A program made the translations under genes and the position numbers. From Acidimicrobiia bacterium (lineage in GTDB: Bacteria > Actinomycetota > Acidimicrobiia > Acidimicrobiales > Bin134), in assembly GCA_022825005.1 (NCBI GenBank), contig JAJDYU010000029.1, positions 1 through 53,248 of the forward strand: a stretch of DNA of 53,248 nucleotides, written 5' to 3'. Positions 25,180-34,820 of the stretch are shown here, piece after piece. The notes beneath the pieces were generated by a model. It made no database searches, had not been told where the DNA came from, and saw nothing but the letters and a program-made list of their open reading frames with translations. Within the stretch, counting starts at the first letter, position 1. Every line of letters starts with the position of its first letter.

Positions 25180-28100
25180 GTGAGCATTGAGGTGATCTGC
25201 ACGCCGTATGGGGCGGCTGCCACTGAGCGGTTGGGCAAGCAAATTGCCGTGCTCAAGAACGGCGACCCATTGGCGCCGGTCACGGTGGTGGTGCCCACCA
25301 ATATCGCTGGGCTGGCAGTTCGAAGGGCGTTGGGTGGAAAAGGCCAGGGGATTGCCGCGGTGAATTTCCTCAAGCTGTTCGACCTGGCGGAACGCCTCGC
25401 CGGGCGGCAGATGGCGGTGGAATTTGAGCGCACACCGCTTTCTGGTCCAGTGCTAAGCGCCACCGTGCGCAGCGTGTTGAATTCCGATCCCGGCCTGTTC
25501 CGCAGGACGGCCCTCCACCCCGCCACCGAGCAGGCCTTGGCGCGGTCTTACCGCGACTTGCGGGAGCTGTCGCAAGATCAGCTCGACACGCTGGCGTCGC
25601 AAAGCCGCCGAGCCGATGATGTGGTCCGTATCTGCCGCCAAGTCGGAGACGGGCTGAAGTCGAAGTGGTACGACGGCCACGATCTGAGCGAGCTGGCCGT
25701 CAGCGCGTTGGAGTCGGGATCGTTCAGCGACATCCTTCAAGAGTTCGGCCCGGTGATCATCCACCTGCCCCAGAGGATCACTCGATCACAGGGCCTGATG
25801 ATCTCCGCTTTGTCTGAGGCGACCCAAGTGGCGGTGATCGCCGGTCTCACCGGAAATGAGAGGGCCAATGGTGCTGTGGCGGAGTCGATCGACCGAATGG
25901 GGGCCAGCCTCGGCTCTGTGCCCGAGATCAGCCCGCCCCACGGCCAGCAGATCATCAGCACAGCCAGCGCCGACGAGGAAGTTCGGGTCGCGGTGCGAGA
26001 GGTGGTGCACGCGGCACGAGACGGCATCCCCCTTAGCCGGATTGCCGTGCTGTGCGGCGGTGGCGGACCGGTGATCCGCCAGCTTCACGATCACTTCGAG
26101 TCCGCAGGCATCGCATACAACGGCCCCAGCGGGCGTACCCTGGCCGATTCCCTGGTCGGCCGAGGGCTCATCGCCCTGCTGAACCTGGAGAGCCGGGACT
26201 TCCGCCGAGACGAGGTGTTCGCCCTGCTGTCGGTGGCATCGGCCACCGTGCCACCTAAACCGGCCACAAAGGAGCAGCCCTCGTTGGCCACCGACCTGGT
26301 GATGGCGTGGGAGCGGGTGTCGCGCCAGGCCGGAGTGGCTCGGGGTGCCGAGCAGTGGGAGAGGCGGCTCTACCGATACGCCGACGAGCAGCATAAGGCC
26401 GCACAGCTAGAACAGAGCGATCCCGACCGAGCCGACGGACGGGTTGAAAGGCGCCGACGAGAGGCCGACCATGCCGAGTCTCTGGCCCGGTTCATGACCC
26501 GACTCATCGGCGACTTGTCTCCTGAGCCGGAACCGGCCACCTGGAATGACTGGTGCGGGTGGATCAAGGAGCTGATCAACGCCTATCTCGGTGCTGAGGA
26601 GGCCCGACAGCTCTGGCCCGAGTCCGAGCAGGAGGCCGCCAGCAAGATCGAGGAGATCCTCGACCGCCTGGCAAACCTGGACGCGATCAACCCCCGTCCT
26701 CGACCGGCCACGTTCCGGCACACCCTGGTCTCGGAGTTGGGCTCACCCACAGGCCGTGTCGGCAGAGTGGGCCACGGGGTACTCACCGAGGACATCGGCG
26801 CCTCGCTGGGGATGGATCTGGATCGAGTGATTGTGATCGGTATGGCCGAAGGGACATTCCCCCACAGCCCCTCCGACGATCCGCTGCTGCCCGACCGGGA
26901 GCGCAAGGCCGCCGGCGATGATCTCACCCTGCTCTCTGATCGGATGGACGATCAGCACCACAACTTTCTGGCCGCGCTGGCCTCAGCCGAGATCGGCACC
27001 TTGGTGTACGCCCGAGGCGACGCCCGCAGGGCGTGTGAACAGCACCCGTCGCGTTGGCTGCTCGACACCGCCACCGCGCTGGCAGGGCGCACCGTGGACA
27101 GCACCAACCTGGAGAGCCTGGCCGACGAGGAAGCCGCCCACTGGTTCGAGCACGTCCCCTCCCTGTCGGGCAGAGTGCTCCTAGCCGAGTTCCCGCCCAC
27201 CCCTCAAGAGTTCCGGCTGAAGGCCCTCGGGCAGCCGGGTCGATCCGACGGCGTGCTGCCCGACGACGACCCGGTTCTAGCCCGGGGGGCCGAGTTGGTA
27301 GCCGCCCGGGCCTCCGACCAGTTCACCCGCTTCGACGGCAACTTGTCCGGCCTCGAAGTTGCCGACCTGGCCGAAGACGTGGTGTCGCCCACCAGGCTGG
27401 AAGCCTGGGCCGACTGCCCGATGCGCTTTTTCTTCCAGCACGTTCTGCGGGTTCAGACGTTCGAACAGCCCGAGGAGCTGCTCCAGATCTCAGCGTTGGA
27501 GAAGGGCTCGCTAATCCACGACGCCCTGGACGTGTTTGTGCGCGAGCAGCTCGAGACTGGCCGTGTGCCGCCCCCTGGCCAGCCGTGGAGCGAGCAGCAG
27601 CGCCACCGCCTCCTCGAGATCGGAACGGAGTTGTGCGACCAGGCCGAAACCCAAGGGCTCACCGGCACCCCGGTGTTCTGGCACCACGACCGGCGCCGGA
27701 TCATGACCGACTTGGAGCGCTTCTTGACGGAAGACGACAACCAACGCCGCCTGCATGGCGTGACCGCTGCCGCCAGCGAGCTGGCCTTCGGTATGCCCGA
27801 CGGCGATTTGGATGCGGTGGCCGTCCCGCTGCCAAGCGGTCGGACAGTGCGGTTCCGAGGTCGAGCCGACCGGGTGGACCAAGGCGGGGGCAACACGCTG
27901 CTGGTCACCGACTACAAGACCGGCAAAGCCGACCCCTACAAAGACTTGGACGAGGGCAGCCGGAACTTTGACCCCGTCCTGCGGGGCACCCGGCTCCAGC
28001 TTCCGGTGTACGCGTTGGCCGCCCAGGCCCACATCGACGACCCCGCTGCCCCAGTTAAATCCCAGTATTGGTTTGTCACCAGCGACCAGCAGTTCAAGGC

Positions 28101-28374
28101 CTACGGCTACGGGCTGAACCCCCGGGTGATGGACCGCTTCCGCACGGTGGTGGACACCATCGCAAACGGCATCGAGGGCGGGGTGTTCTGCGACCGACCC
28201 CAACCAGACCGCACCGAGGGGCCGTTCAGCCACTACTGCGACTACTGCAACGCCGACCGGCTCGGCACCCAGGAGCGCCGCCGGGCTTGGGAGCGAATGT
28301 GCGACCGGGGAGAACTGGCCAGCTATTGGCGCCTGGCCGAGGCACCCCACGGATTCGACTTCGAGGCGGAATGA
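25180..28374 (+). CDS. addB: AddB/RexB-like subunit of a helicase-nuclease complex
   Basis: 1064 residues. The N-terminal part is a UvrD-like helicase body without an intact Walker A (TPYGAAATERLG where GxxGxGKS/T would stand), as in RexB/AddB subunits that do not translocate. The C-terminal part is a PD-(D/E)XK nuclease: VSPTRLEAWADCPMRFFF, then VTDYKTGKAD near residue 908. Cysteines near the nuclease (ADCP, VFCDRP, YCDYC, RMC) suggest an Fe-S cluster, but the CxxC is not followed by Cys at +6 as in Bacillus AddB. With AddA it would resect double-strand breaks for recombination. The ATGA overlap couples it to addA. Confidence 0.85.
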   Translation: MSIEVICTPYGAAATERLGKQIAVLKNGDPLAPVTVVVPTNIAGLAVRRALGGKGQGIAAVNFLKLFDLAERLAGRQMAVEFERTPLSGPVLSATVRSVLNSDPGLFRRTALHPATEQALARSYRDLRELSQDQLDTLASQSRRADDVVRICRQVGDGLKSKWYDGHDLSELAVSALESGSFSDILQEFGPVIIHLPQRITRSQGLMISALSEATQVAVIAGLTGNERANGAVAESIDRMGASLGSVPEISPPHGQQIISTASADEEVRVAVREVVHAARDGIPLSRIAVLCGGGGPVIRQLHDHFESAGIAYNGPSGRTLADSLVGRGLIALLNLESRDFRRDEVFALLSVASATVPPKPATKEQPSLATDLVMAWERVSRQAGVARGAEQWERRLYRYADEQHKAAQLEQSDPDRADGRVERRRREADHAESLARFMTRLIGDLSPEPEPATWNDWCGWIKELINAYLGAEEARQLWPESEQEAASKIEEILDRLANLDAINPRPRPATFRHTLVSELGSPTGRVGRVGHGVLTEDIGASLGMDLDRVIVIGMAEGTFPHSPSDDPLLPDRERKAAGDDLTLLSDRMDDQHHNFLAALASAEIGTLVYARGDARRACEQHPSRWLLDTATALAGRTVDSTNLESLADEEAAHWFEHVPSLSGRVLLAEFPPTPQEFRLKALGQPGRSDGVLPDDDPVLARGAELVAARASDQFTRFDGNLSGLEVADLAEDVVSPTRLEAWADCPMRFFFQHVLRVQTFEQPEELLQISALEKGSLIHDALDVFVREQLETGRVPPPGQPWSEQQRHRLLEIGTELCDQAETQGLTGTPVFWHHDRRRIMTDLERFLTEDDNQRRLHGVTAAASELAFGMPDGDLDAVAVPLPSGRTVRFRGRADRVDQGGGNTLLVTDYKTGKADPYKDLDEGSRNFDPVLRGTRLQLPVYALAAQAHIDDPAAPVKSQYWFVTSDQQFKAYGYGLNPRVMDRFRTVVDTIANGIEGGVFCDRPQPDRTEGPFSHYCDYCNADRLGTQERRRAWERMCDRGELASYWRLAEAPHGFDFEAE

Positions 28375-31300
28375 CCGTGGCCCCCACTAAGAACGACCAA
28401 GCCGACCGGGATGCCATCGAGGCCGAACTCAACTCGACCCTGTTCGTGGAGGCCGGGGCCGGATCAGGCAAGACCACTGCTCTGGTTGCCCGGGTGAAGT
28501 CCTTGCTCGACACCGGGGTGCCCATGGAGAACATCGCGGCCATCACCTTCACCGAGAAGGCCGCCGCCGAGCTGAAGAACCGCCTACGCGAGAAGCTCTC
28601 CGAGTCGGGCGACCACGCCGAGGCCCTCGACCAGCTTGACGGCGCGGCAATCACCACCCTCCACGGGTTCGCGCTGCGCATCTTGTCCCAGCACGCCATC
28701 GAGGCCGGATTGCCCCCCCGCCTCGAAGTAAGCCCAACCGAAGCGTTCGAAGACCGGTGGGTGGAGTTCCAGAGCCGGTTGCTGCACAGCTTCGAGCAGG
28801 AGCACGCCCTGGTTCTGGCCCGAATCTTGGGACTCAACATGGGCCACCTTCGGGATCTGGCTCGAATCCTCGACAACAACTGGGACCTGGCCGCTCGGGA
28901 AATGGGGAAACAGCCGCCTCCCACCGGCCCGATCGGCCTTCCCGACGTAAGCGGTTTCCCCACCTGGTTCGGCGAGGTGGCCGCCCTGTCGAGGTATTGC
29001 ACAGACCCCGCCGACCGAATGCTGCCCAAGCTCCTAACTATCGGCGAGCGGGCCAAGCTGCTGCGGGGGGCGGCGGGTGACCCCGATCAGATCTTGCGTC
29101 TGCTGTTCGTTCCCGGGCTGAGCTTCACCAAAGCAGGCCAGAAGGGCAACTGGCCCGACGAGGAGAGCGACGATCCACCATTGCGGGAGGTGGCCGCCCA
29201 ACTGCGAGAGCTGGGCGACGCCATCAAGAGCCTCCGAGCGTACGTGGCCGATGTGCTGATCGAGCGGCTGACCCTGGTGCTGGCGGCGTTCACCCTCGAA
29301 GCCGCCGAAGACCGTCGTCGCCTGGGGGTGTTGGAGTATCACGACCTACTAGTTCTGGCCCGGGATTTGCTGCGTCACCCTCAGCACGGCCAAGAGATCA
29401 GAGAAGCACTGGCCGGGCGCTACCAGCGCCTGCTGCTCGACGAGTTCCAAGACACCGACCCCATCCAGATTGAGCTGGCCAAGCTCATCGCCACGCCTTC
29501 TGGCGACCAGCGACACTGGTCCGAGTTGCGGGACGAGGCGGGGCGGCTGTTCTTCGTGGGGGATCCCAAGCAGTCGATCTACCGGTTCCGGCGGGCCGAT
29601 ATCGCCTTGTACACCCAAGCGGGACAAGCCCGAACCGTGGATCGAAAGTCGCTCACCCGCAATTTCCGGTCGGTCGAGCCCATCCTGGATTGGATCAATG
29701 CCCTATTCGAAGAATTCATGGCCCCGCCCAGTCCCTCGGAGCAGCACATCCAGCCCAACTATCAGGCCCTCGAGCCCGTTCGGAAGCAGCCCCCGAATGG
29801 GCTTGCGGTGGCGGTGCTCAACCGGGAGCATCCCAAAACAGCCAGCACCCGCAACCTGCGCACCGCAGAAGCCACAGAGGTGGCCCAGGCCATCTTGACC
29901 GCGGTGGGCCAAGGCTGGTCGGTAGGCGACGGCTTGGACGACGAACAACGCCAACGCTGGCGGCCGGCCCGGCTGGAGGACATCTGCATCCTCCTGCCCA
30001 CTCGCACCTCGCTCCCCCAGCTTGAACAGGCATTGGAGAGGCACGGCATCCCCTACCGGATCGAGGCCGGCTCGCTGATTTGGACCAGCCAGATCATCCG
30101 AGAGGTGATGGCGGCGGTAAGAGCACTGGCCGATCCCACCGACGAGGTAGCCCTGCTGAATGCCCTGCGATCCCCCGCCTTCGGGTGCGGCGACGACGAC
30201 CTCTTCACCTACAAGGTGGCCTATCGGGGCCAGTGGAACTACACGGCGGCTAGGCCCCAGCACCTCCCCAGCGATCACCCGGTGGGCGAGGCCATGGCAT
30301 GGCTGGCCGAAGTTCACGCCGAGGCACGCTGGCTGAACCCCAGCCAGATTCTCGAGCGCATCGTGCAGCAGCGGCGGCTGATGGAGTCGAGTTGCTTCGG
30401 CCAGCACCGCGTCCGGGATGTGTGGCGCAGCCTCGACGTGGCTGTCGATCAGGCTCGCCAGTTCGAGGAGTCCGGCGGACGGGGATTGCGGGAGTTCGTC
30501 GCTTGGGTGGAGCGAAAGATCGGAGAGCAGACCAGAGAAACCGACGTCATCTTGTCGGAGACAGACGACGACGCGGTACGCATCACCACCATTCATGCCG
30601 CCAAGGGCCGCGAGTTCCCCATCGTCATCCTGTCGGGGACCTACGCCCGGAGCCGTCCCATGTCGGCTCAGATGGTGTGGCCTGCTGAAGGCGGCTTCGG
30701 CGTGCGCTTCAACAACCTCTTGCGGACTAGGTCGTTCGCCGACCATCAAGACCATGAGGAGGAGATGGAGCACGCTGAGAGGGTGCGCCTGCTCTACGTG
30801 GCCCTCACCCGAGCGATGGACCACCTGGTGGTGTCGGCCCACCGCTTGAAGCGAGGCGAGAACAGCACCGCCATGCCGTCGATGGCCGAGATGGTGGTGG
30901 AAAACGCCGCCTGGCTGCCCGAAGCAGATTGGCTGCCCGAGGGAGAGTCACCGTCCGAGGGGGACAGGCGGACCGAATCGGATGGCGCACCCGACCCAAT
31001 GACCTCTGAGGCGGCCGACATCCCGATCATGGCAACGTTCTCAAGCTGGCAGAGCGAGCGTGATGCGTTTATGGCCGAGACGGGGAAGCCTTCAACAATG
31101 AGCGCCTCGAGAATCGCCTGGGTCGAGACTGAAGATGAAGGTGAAGATGTTGATCAACTCCCCGGCCTCGACAAAGACGGGCCCACCGACGGGGACGACG
31201 ATCGGTCGCCGCTGCGCAAGGGGCGAGCTGGTACCAAGATCGGCAGCGCGGTCCACGCTGTGCTGCAAACGGTGGACTTGGCCACAGATCCCGACAGCCT

Positions 31301-31760
31301 CGGCCCGGTGGCCGCGGCCCAAGCCGAGGCCGAGGGCATCTCGCAGCACACCAGAACTGTCCGCGCCCTAGCCCAATCGGCCTTGGAATCCGACAACGTG
31401 CGAGAAGCCGCTGCCAACGACCACTGGAAGGAGCTCTTTGTGGCCGCCCCGGTGGATGGCACCGTGGTGGAGGGATACATCGACCTGCTGTACCGGACTC
31501 CAGATGGCCTAGTAGTAGTGGACTACAAAACCGACGACATCCACGACGAAGAGATCTTCCAAGCCAAGATCGACCGCTACCAACTTCAGTTGGCCGCCTA
31601 TTCCCTGGCGGTGGAGCGGGCAGTAGGCGAGCAAGTGACCCACTGCGTTCTGGTGTTCGCTCGGGAGGGCCAACCGGCGAGAGATGAGATCATCTCCGGC
31701 GAAAGGCTCGCCTCAGCCCAGCAAGAAGTCCGCCAAAGGCTGGCGACGGCTGCGGCCTGA
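28371..31760 (+). CDS. addA: AddA-like UvrD helicase-nuclease
   Basis: 1129 residues from the ATG at 28371. Helicase motifs in order: Walker A VEAGAGSGKT (26-35), ITFTEKAAAEL, LLLDEFQDTDPIQ, FVGDPKQSIYRFRRAD, TRNFRS, TIHAAKGREFP, LLYVALTRAMDHL. The C-terminal PD-(D/E)XK nuclease has VVVDYKTDDIHDE near residue 1047 and the following QLQLAAYS. This is the active motor and one nuclease of an AddAB/AdnAB/RecBCD-type end-resection machine; its partner is the upstream overlapping gene. Mycobacterial AdnAB is an alternative name, but the inactive ATP site of the partner favours AddAB. Confidence 0.9.
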   Translation: MTVAPTKNDQADRDAIEAELNSTLFVEAGAGSGKTTALVARVKSLLDTGVPMENIAAITFTEKAAAELKNRLREKLSESGDHAEALDQLDGAAITTLHGFALRILSQHAIEAGLPPRLEVSPTEAFEDRWVEFQSRLLHSFEQEHALVLARILGLNMGHLRDLARILDNNWDLAAREMGKQPPPTGPIGLPDVSGFPTWFGEVAALSRYCTDPADRMLPKLLTIGERAKLLRGAAGDPDQILRLLFVPGLSFTKAGQKGNWPDEESDDPPLREVAAQLRELGDAIKSLRAYVADVLIERLTLVLAAFTLEAAEDRRRLGVLEYHDLLVLARDLLRHPQHGQEIREALAGRYQRLLLDEFQDTDPIQIELAKLIATPSGDQRHWSELRDEAGRLFFVGDPKQSIYRFRRADIALYTQAGQARTVDRKSLTRNFRSVEPILDWINALFEEFMAPPSPSEQHIQPNYQALEPVRKQPPNGLAVAVLNREHPKTASTRNLRTAEATEVAQAILTAVGQGWSVGDGLDDEQRQRWRPARLEDICILLPTRTSLPQLEQALERHGIPYRIEAGSLIWTSQIIREVMAAVRALADPTDEVALLNALRSPAFGCGDDDLFTYKVAYRGQWNYTAARPQHLPSDHPVGEAMAWLAEVHAEARWLNPSQILERIVQQRRLMESSCFGQHRVRDVWRSLDVAVDQARQFEESGGRGLREFVAWVERKIGEQTRETDVILSETDDDAVRITTIHAAKGREFPIVILSGTYARSRPMSAQMVWPAEGGFGVRFNNLLRTRSFADHQDHEEEMEHAERVRLLYVALTRAMDHLVVSAHRLKRGENSTAMPSMAEMVVENAAWLPEADWLPEGESPSEGDRRTESDGAPDPMTSEAADIPIMATFSSWQSERDAFMAETGKPSTMSASRIAWVETEDEGEDVDQLPGLDKDGPTDGDDDRSPLRKGRAGTKIGSAVHAVLQTVDLATDPDSLGPVAAAQAEAEGISQHTRTVRALAQSALESDNVREAAANDHWKELFVAAPVDGTVVEGYIDLLYRTPDGLVVVDYKTDDIHDEEIFQAKIDRYQLQLAAYSLAVERAVGEQVTHCVLVFAREGQPARDEIISGERLASAQQEVRQRLATAAA

Positions 31761-31773
31761 TAGGAAGAGGACG

Positions 31774-32577
31774 ATGTTTACCTTGGTGGTGATGGCTGCG
31801 GGGTTGGGGTCGCGATTCGGCGGTACCAAGCAGCTGGCCCAGGTGGGGCCAAACGGCGAGGCGTTCTTGGATTTCGCCATCGCCGATGCCGCCGCGGCGG
31901 GCGCCGAGCGAGTGGTTCTCATCGTGCGCAGCGATATCGAAGCCGATGTGAAGCGCCATTTCGAGGCTCGCGGCGGGCTGCCCGGCGATCTCGATGTGGC
32001 CTTTGTGCGCCAAGACCAGCACGGCCCGTCCCGACCCAAGCCGTGGGGCACCGCCCACGCCGTGCTGTCGGCCGCCGAGGCGGTGGCCGGGCCGTTCATG
32101 GTGTGCAATGCCGACGACTACTACGGCCCCACCGCATACGCCGCCCTGGCCCATGCCATCGACGGGATGGCCGAAAACGAGGCTTGGCTGTGCGGCTACC
32201 GCCTCGATCACACCCTGCCGGCTGAGGGCACCGTGACCCGAGGCGTGTGCCAGGTGGACGGCGACCGGCTCACTGCCATCGTGGAGCAAGAGGGAATCTC
32301 CCGAGCACACCACACCTTCCCCGAAGACACCCTCGTCTCCATGAACCTGTGGGCCTTCTCCCCCGGTTTCCTCGACGCCCTCCAAGACGGCTTCACTCGC
32401 TTCCTGAACCAGCACCGCGACAACCCCACCGCCGAATACCTCCTCCCCCACGCCGTCGCCGCAGAAATGACAGGCGGCGCACTCACCGTCAAGGTCGTCA
32501 CCACCGAGGAAACCTGGATCGGCGTTACCAACCCCGACGACCTAGAAGTGGCCAGAGCGGCCCTCGATTTCCGCTAG
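31774..32577 (+). CDS. NDP-sugar pyrophosphorylase-like nucleotidyltransferase
   Basis: 267 residues. The signature MAAGLGSRFGGTKQLAQVGP (GxGxRFxGxKQ) binds the nucleotide, and CNADDYYG carries the metal acidic residues. Proteins of this type join a nucleotide to a sugar or choline phosphate; the variant GGTKQ form is common in uncharacterised sugar nucleotidyltransferases. GGAAGAGG lies three bases before the ATG at 31774. It follows addA by 13 bases and precedes fpg by four, so all are likely one transcript, without an obvious functional link. Confidence 0.85.
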   Translation: MFTLVVMAAGLGSRFGGTKQLAQVGPNGEAFLDFAIADAAAAGAERVVLIVRSDIEADVKRHFEARGGLPGDLDVAFVRQDQHGPSRPKPWGTAHAVLSAAEAVAGPFMVCNADDYYGPTAYAALAHAIDGMAENEAWLCGYRLDHTLPAEGTVTRGVCQVDGDRLTAIVEQEGISRAHHTFPEDTLVSMNLWAFSPGFLDALQDGFTRFLNQHRDNPTAEYLLPHAVAAEMTGGALTVKVVTTEETWIGVTNPDDLEVARAALDFR

Positions 32578-32581
32578 AGAA

Positions 32582-33382
32582 ATGCCCGAGCTGCCCGAAG
32601 TAGAGACGATCCGCCGCCAACTCGCACCCCGCCTGCATGGCCGCCGCATCCAGGATGCGCACTCCCACGAATCAGAGAAATTCATCCCGGCCAAAGACGC
32701 AATCGGCGCCACGATCCAAGCACTGAGCCGCAAGGGCAAGTACCTGATCACCAGCCTGGACGACGGCCGAGAGCTCATCATCCATCTGGGCATGACCGGC
32801 TCTCTGACCATCACCCCCGATGCCCCCGACGACCCCTACATTCGGGCCTGGTGGCAGCTCGACGGCAGCGAATTCCTGGCCTACCGGGACATCCGCCGTT
32901 TCGGCCGCATCCGCTGCGTGTCCGCCGGCCAATACGGCACCATTCCCACGCTGGCCTCCCAGGGCCCCGACGCCCTCAGCCCCGACTTCACCGCGGACGG
33001 CTTCTATCAAGCCCTCCGCAACAGCCGCCGCCGAATCCCCACTCAGCTCCTCAGCCAAAAGCCGGTGGCCGGGGTAGGCAACATCTACAGCACCGAGGCC
33101 CTGTGGATCGCCGGCGTCCACCCGGCCAAGCGCCAGATCAGCCGAGCAGCCGCTACCAGCCTCCACGCCGCACTCATCGAGGTGCTCAAGGCCGGGCTGG
33201 CCAACGGCGGCACCACCCTGCGGGACTACCGCAACGCCGACGGCGGCGAGGGGAGCCACCAGAATGCGCTGGCCTGCTACGGCCGCTCGGGCCAACCCTG
33301 CCTGCGGTGCGAAACCCCGCTTCAGCACCGCGTCTACGACGCCCGCACCCTCACTTTCTGCCCTGAATGCCAGCCGCGCTAG
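32582..33382 (+). CDS. mutM: Formamidopyrimidine-DNA glycosylase (Fpg/MutM family)
   Basis: 266 residues. It begins MPELPEVETIRRQL: the proline after Met is the catalytic nucleophile and E3 the general acid. HLGMTGSL carries the conserved loop; QKPVAGVGNIYSTEALW and GGTTLRDYRNADGGEG are helix-two-turn-helix and core blocks; the C-terminal zinc finger is CLRC...FCPEC. It removes oxidised purines and cuts the strand. The gene ends a DNA-repair-rich run with addAB. The Nei subgroup is possible but the PELPE start favours Fpg. Confidence 0.93.
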   Translation: MPELPEVETIRRQLAPRLHGRRIQDAHSHESEKFIPAKDAIGATIQALSRKGKYLITSLDDGRELIIHLGMTGSLTITPDAPDDPYIRAWWQLDGSEFLAYRDIRRFGRIRCVSAGQYGTIPTLASQGPDALSPDFTADGFYQALRNSRRRIPTQLLSQKPVAGVGNIYSTEALWIAGVHPAKRQISRAAATSLHAALIEVLKAGLANGGTTLRDYRNADGGEGSHQNALACYGRSGQPCLRCETPLQHRVYDARTLTFCPECQPR

Positions 33383-33410
33383 CGTCAACCCCGGCCAGGG
33401 AGGGACGCAG

Positions 33411-34811
33411 ATGAGCGAAGTGATGACCGACGAGCAGAAGGAAGCGTTCGTAGCCAAGCTGCGCAAAGAGGTGGGAACCACCGGCACCCCGACCACAGCC
33501 CGCGATCCGGTCAACCAGCCCATGATCCGCCACTGGTGCGATGCCATGGAGGACGCCAACCCCCTCTACACCGATCCTGATGCGGCCACCCAGGGCCCCC
33601 ACAGCGAGATCACCGCCCCTCCCGCCATGCTCAACGCCTGGACCATGCCTGGCAACATCCCCCGGGTCAACGACCCCAAAGACCCCGCCTCCGGCGTGTA
33701 CGCCATGCTGGACGAAGCCGGCTATGTCGGCGTGGTGGCCACCAACTCCGAGCACGTTTACCACCGCTACCTCAAGCTCGGCGACCTCCTCACCGGCACC
33801 GTCAAGCTGGTGGACGTATCCGAGGAGAAGCAGACCGCGCTGGGAATCGGCCACTTCGTCACCACCGAAACCGAATACCTGAACCACCACGGCGACCACG
33901 TCGGCTCCATGTTCTTCCGCATCCTCAAGTTCCGGCCCGGCACCGGCCGCACCGCCGGCGACGGCGACGCCGCCGCAGAGCGCCCGCCCCGCCCCCGCCC
34001 CAGCCGCAACCAGGACACCGACTTCTTCTGGCAGGGCAGCCGCGTCGGGGAGCTGCGCATCCAAAAGTGCCTCAATTGCGGGTACCTCCAGCACCCGCCC
34101 GGCACCCGCTGCCCAGCCTGCGGGTCCACCGACATGGGCTACATCACCGCTTCGGGCGAGGGCACGCTGTACTCCTACGTGGTGTCCCACCACCCCCGGG
34201 TCCCGTCATTCGACTACCCCCTCAACATCGGGCTGGTGGAGCTCGAAGAGGGCGTCCGCCTCGTCACCAACATCACTGACTGCGACCCCGATCAGCTCAA
34301 GGTGGGCATGCCGCTTCAGGCCTGGCACATGCAGACTCACGAGGACGTGAGCATTCCGGTGTTCCGACCGGCCCGAGTCCCCCGCAACCCGTCCACGCTC
34401 ACCTTCGACGAGGTGAGCGTGGGCGACGAGCTCCCACTGTGCCCCATTCCCCTCACCCCCACCCTGATCGTGTCCACCGCCATCGCGTCGCGCGACTACC
34501 AAGACGTACACCACGACAGAGACATGGCCCTCAAGAAGGGCTCCGAGGACATCTTCATGAACATCTTGACCTCAAGCGGCCTCTCGGCCCGCTACATCGG
34601 CGACTGGGCCGGCCCCGACGCCGTGTTCAAGAACCTGAAGATCCGCCTCGGCGCCCCCAACTACCCCTACGACTGCATGACCATGTCGGGCTCGGTCACC
34701 GCCAAGCAGGAGGCCGACGGCGAGCACATTGTAGAAGTGTCGTTCCGGGGGCAGAACAGCCGGGGCCCCCACGTAACCGGAACCGTCGACCTGGCCCTGC
34801 CGAGAGCGTAG
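33411..34811 (+). CDS. MaoC-DUF35-MaoC fusion, ChsH2/ChsH1-like enoyl-CoA hydratase
   Basis: 466 residues with three parts. Residues about 20-185: MaoC-like hot-dog domain (PMIRHWCDAMEDANPLY) lacking the catalytic His. About 205-320: DUF35, a zinc ribbon CLNCGYLQHPPGTRCPAC plus OB-fold. About 325-466: a second MaoC domain with SRDYQDVHHD, which keeps the hydratase Asp/His pair. In mycobacteria ChsH1 (active MaoC) and ChsH2 (MaoC-DUF35) form the hydratase for the cholesterol side chain, and the DUF35 part docks the aldolase Ltp2; here both are on one chain with an Ltp2-like gene 9 bases downstream. AGGGAGG precedes the ATG. The steroid substrate is inferred. Confidence 0.87.
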   Translation: MSEVMTDEQKEAFVAKLRKEVGTTGTPTTARDPVNQPMIRHWCDAMEDANPLYTDPDAATQGPHSEITAPPAMLNAWTMPGNIPRVNDPKDPASGVYAMLDEAGYVGVVATNSEHVYHRYLKLGDLLTGTVKLVDVSEEKQTALGIGHFVTTETEYLNHHGDHVGSMFFRILKFRPGTGRTAGDGDAAAERPPRPRPSRNQDTDFFWQGSRVGELRIQKCLNCGYLQHPPGTRCPACGSTDMGYITASGEGTLYSYVVSHHPRVPSFDYPLNIGLVELEEGVRLVTNITDCDPDQLKVGMPLQAWHMQTHEDVSIPVFRPARVPRNPSTLTFDEVSVGDELPLCPIPLTPTLIVSTAIASRDYQDVHHDRDMALKKGSEDIFMNILTSSGLSARYIGDWAGPDAVFKNLKIRLGAPNYPYDCMTMSGSVTAKQEADGEHIVEVSFRGQNSRGPHVTGTVDLALPRA

Positions 34812-34820
34812 GAGATCACC

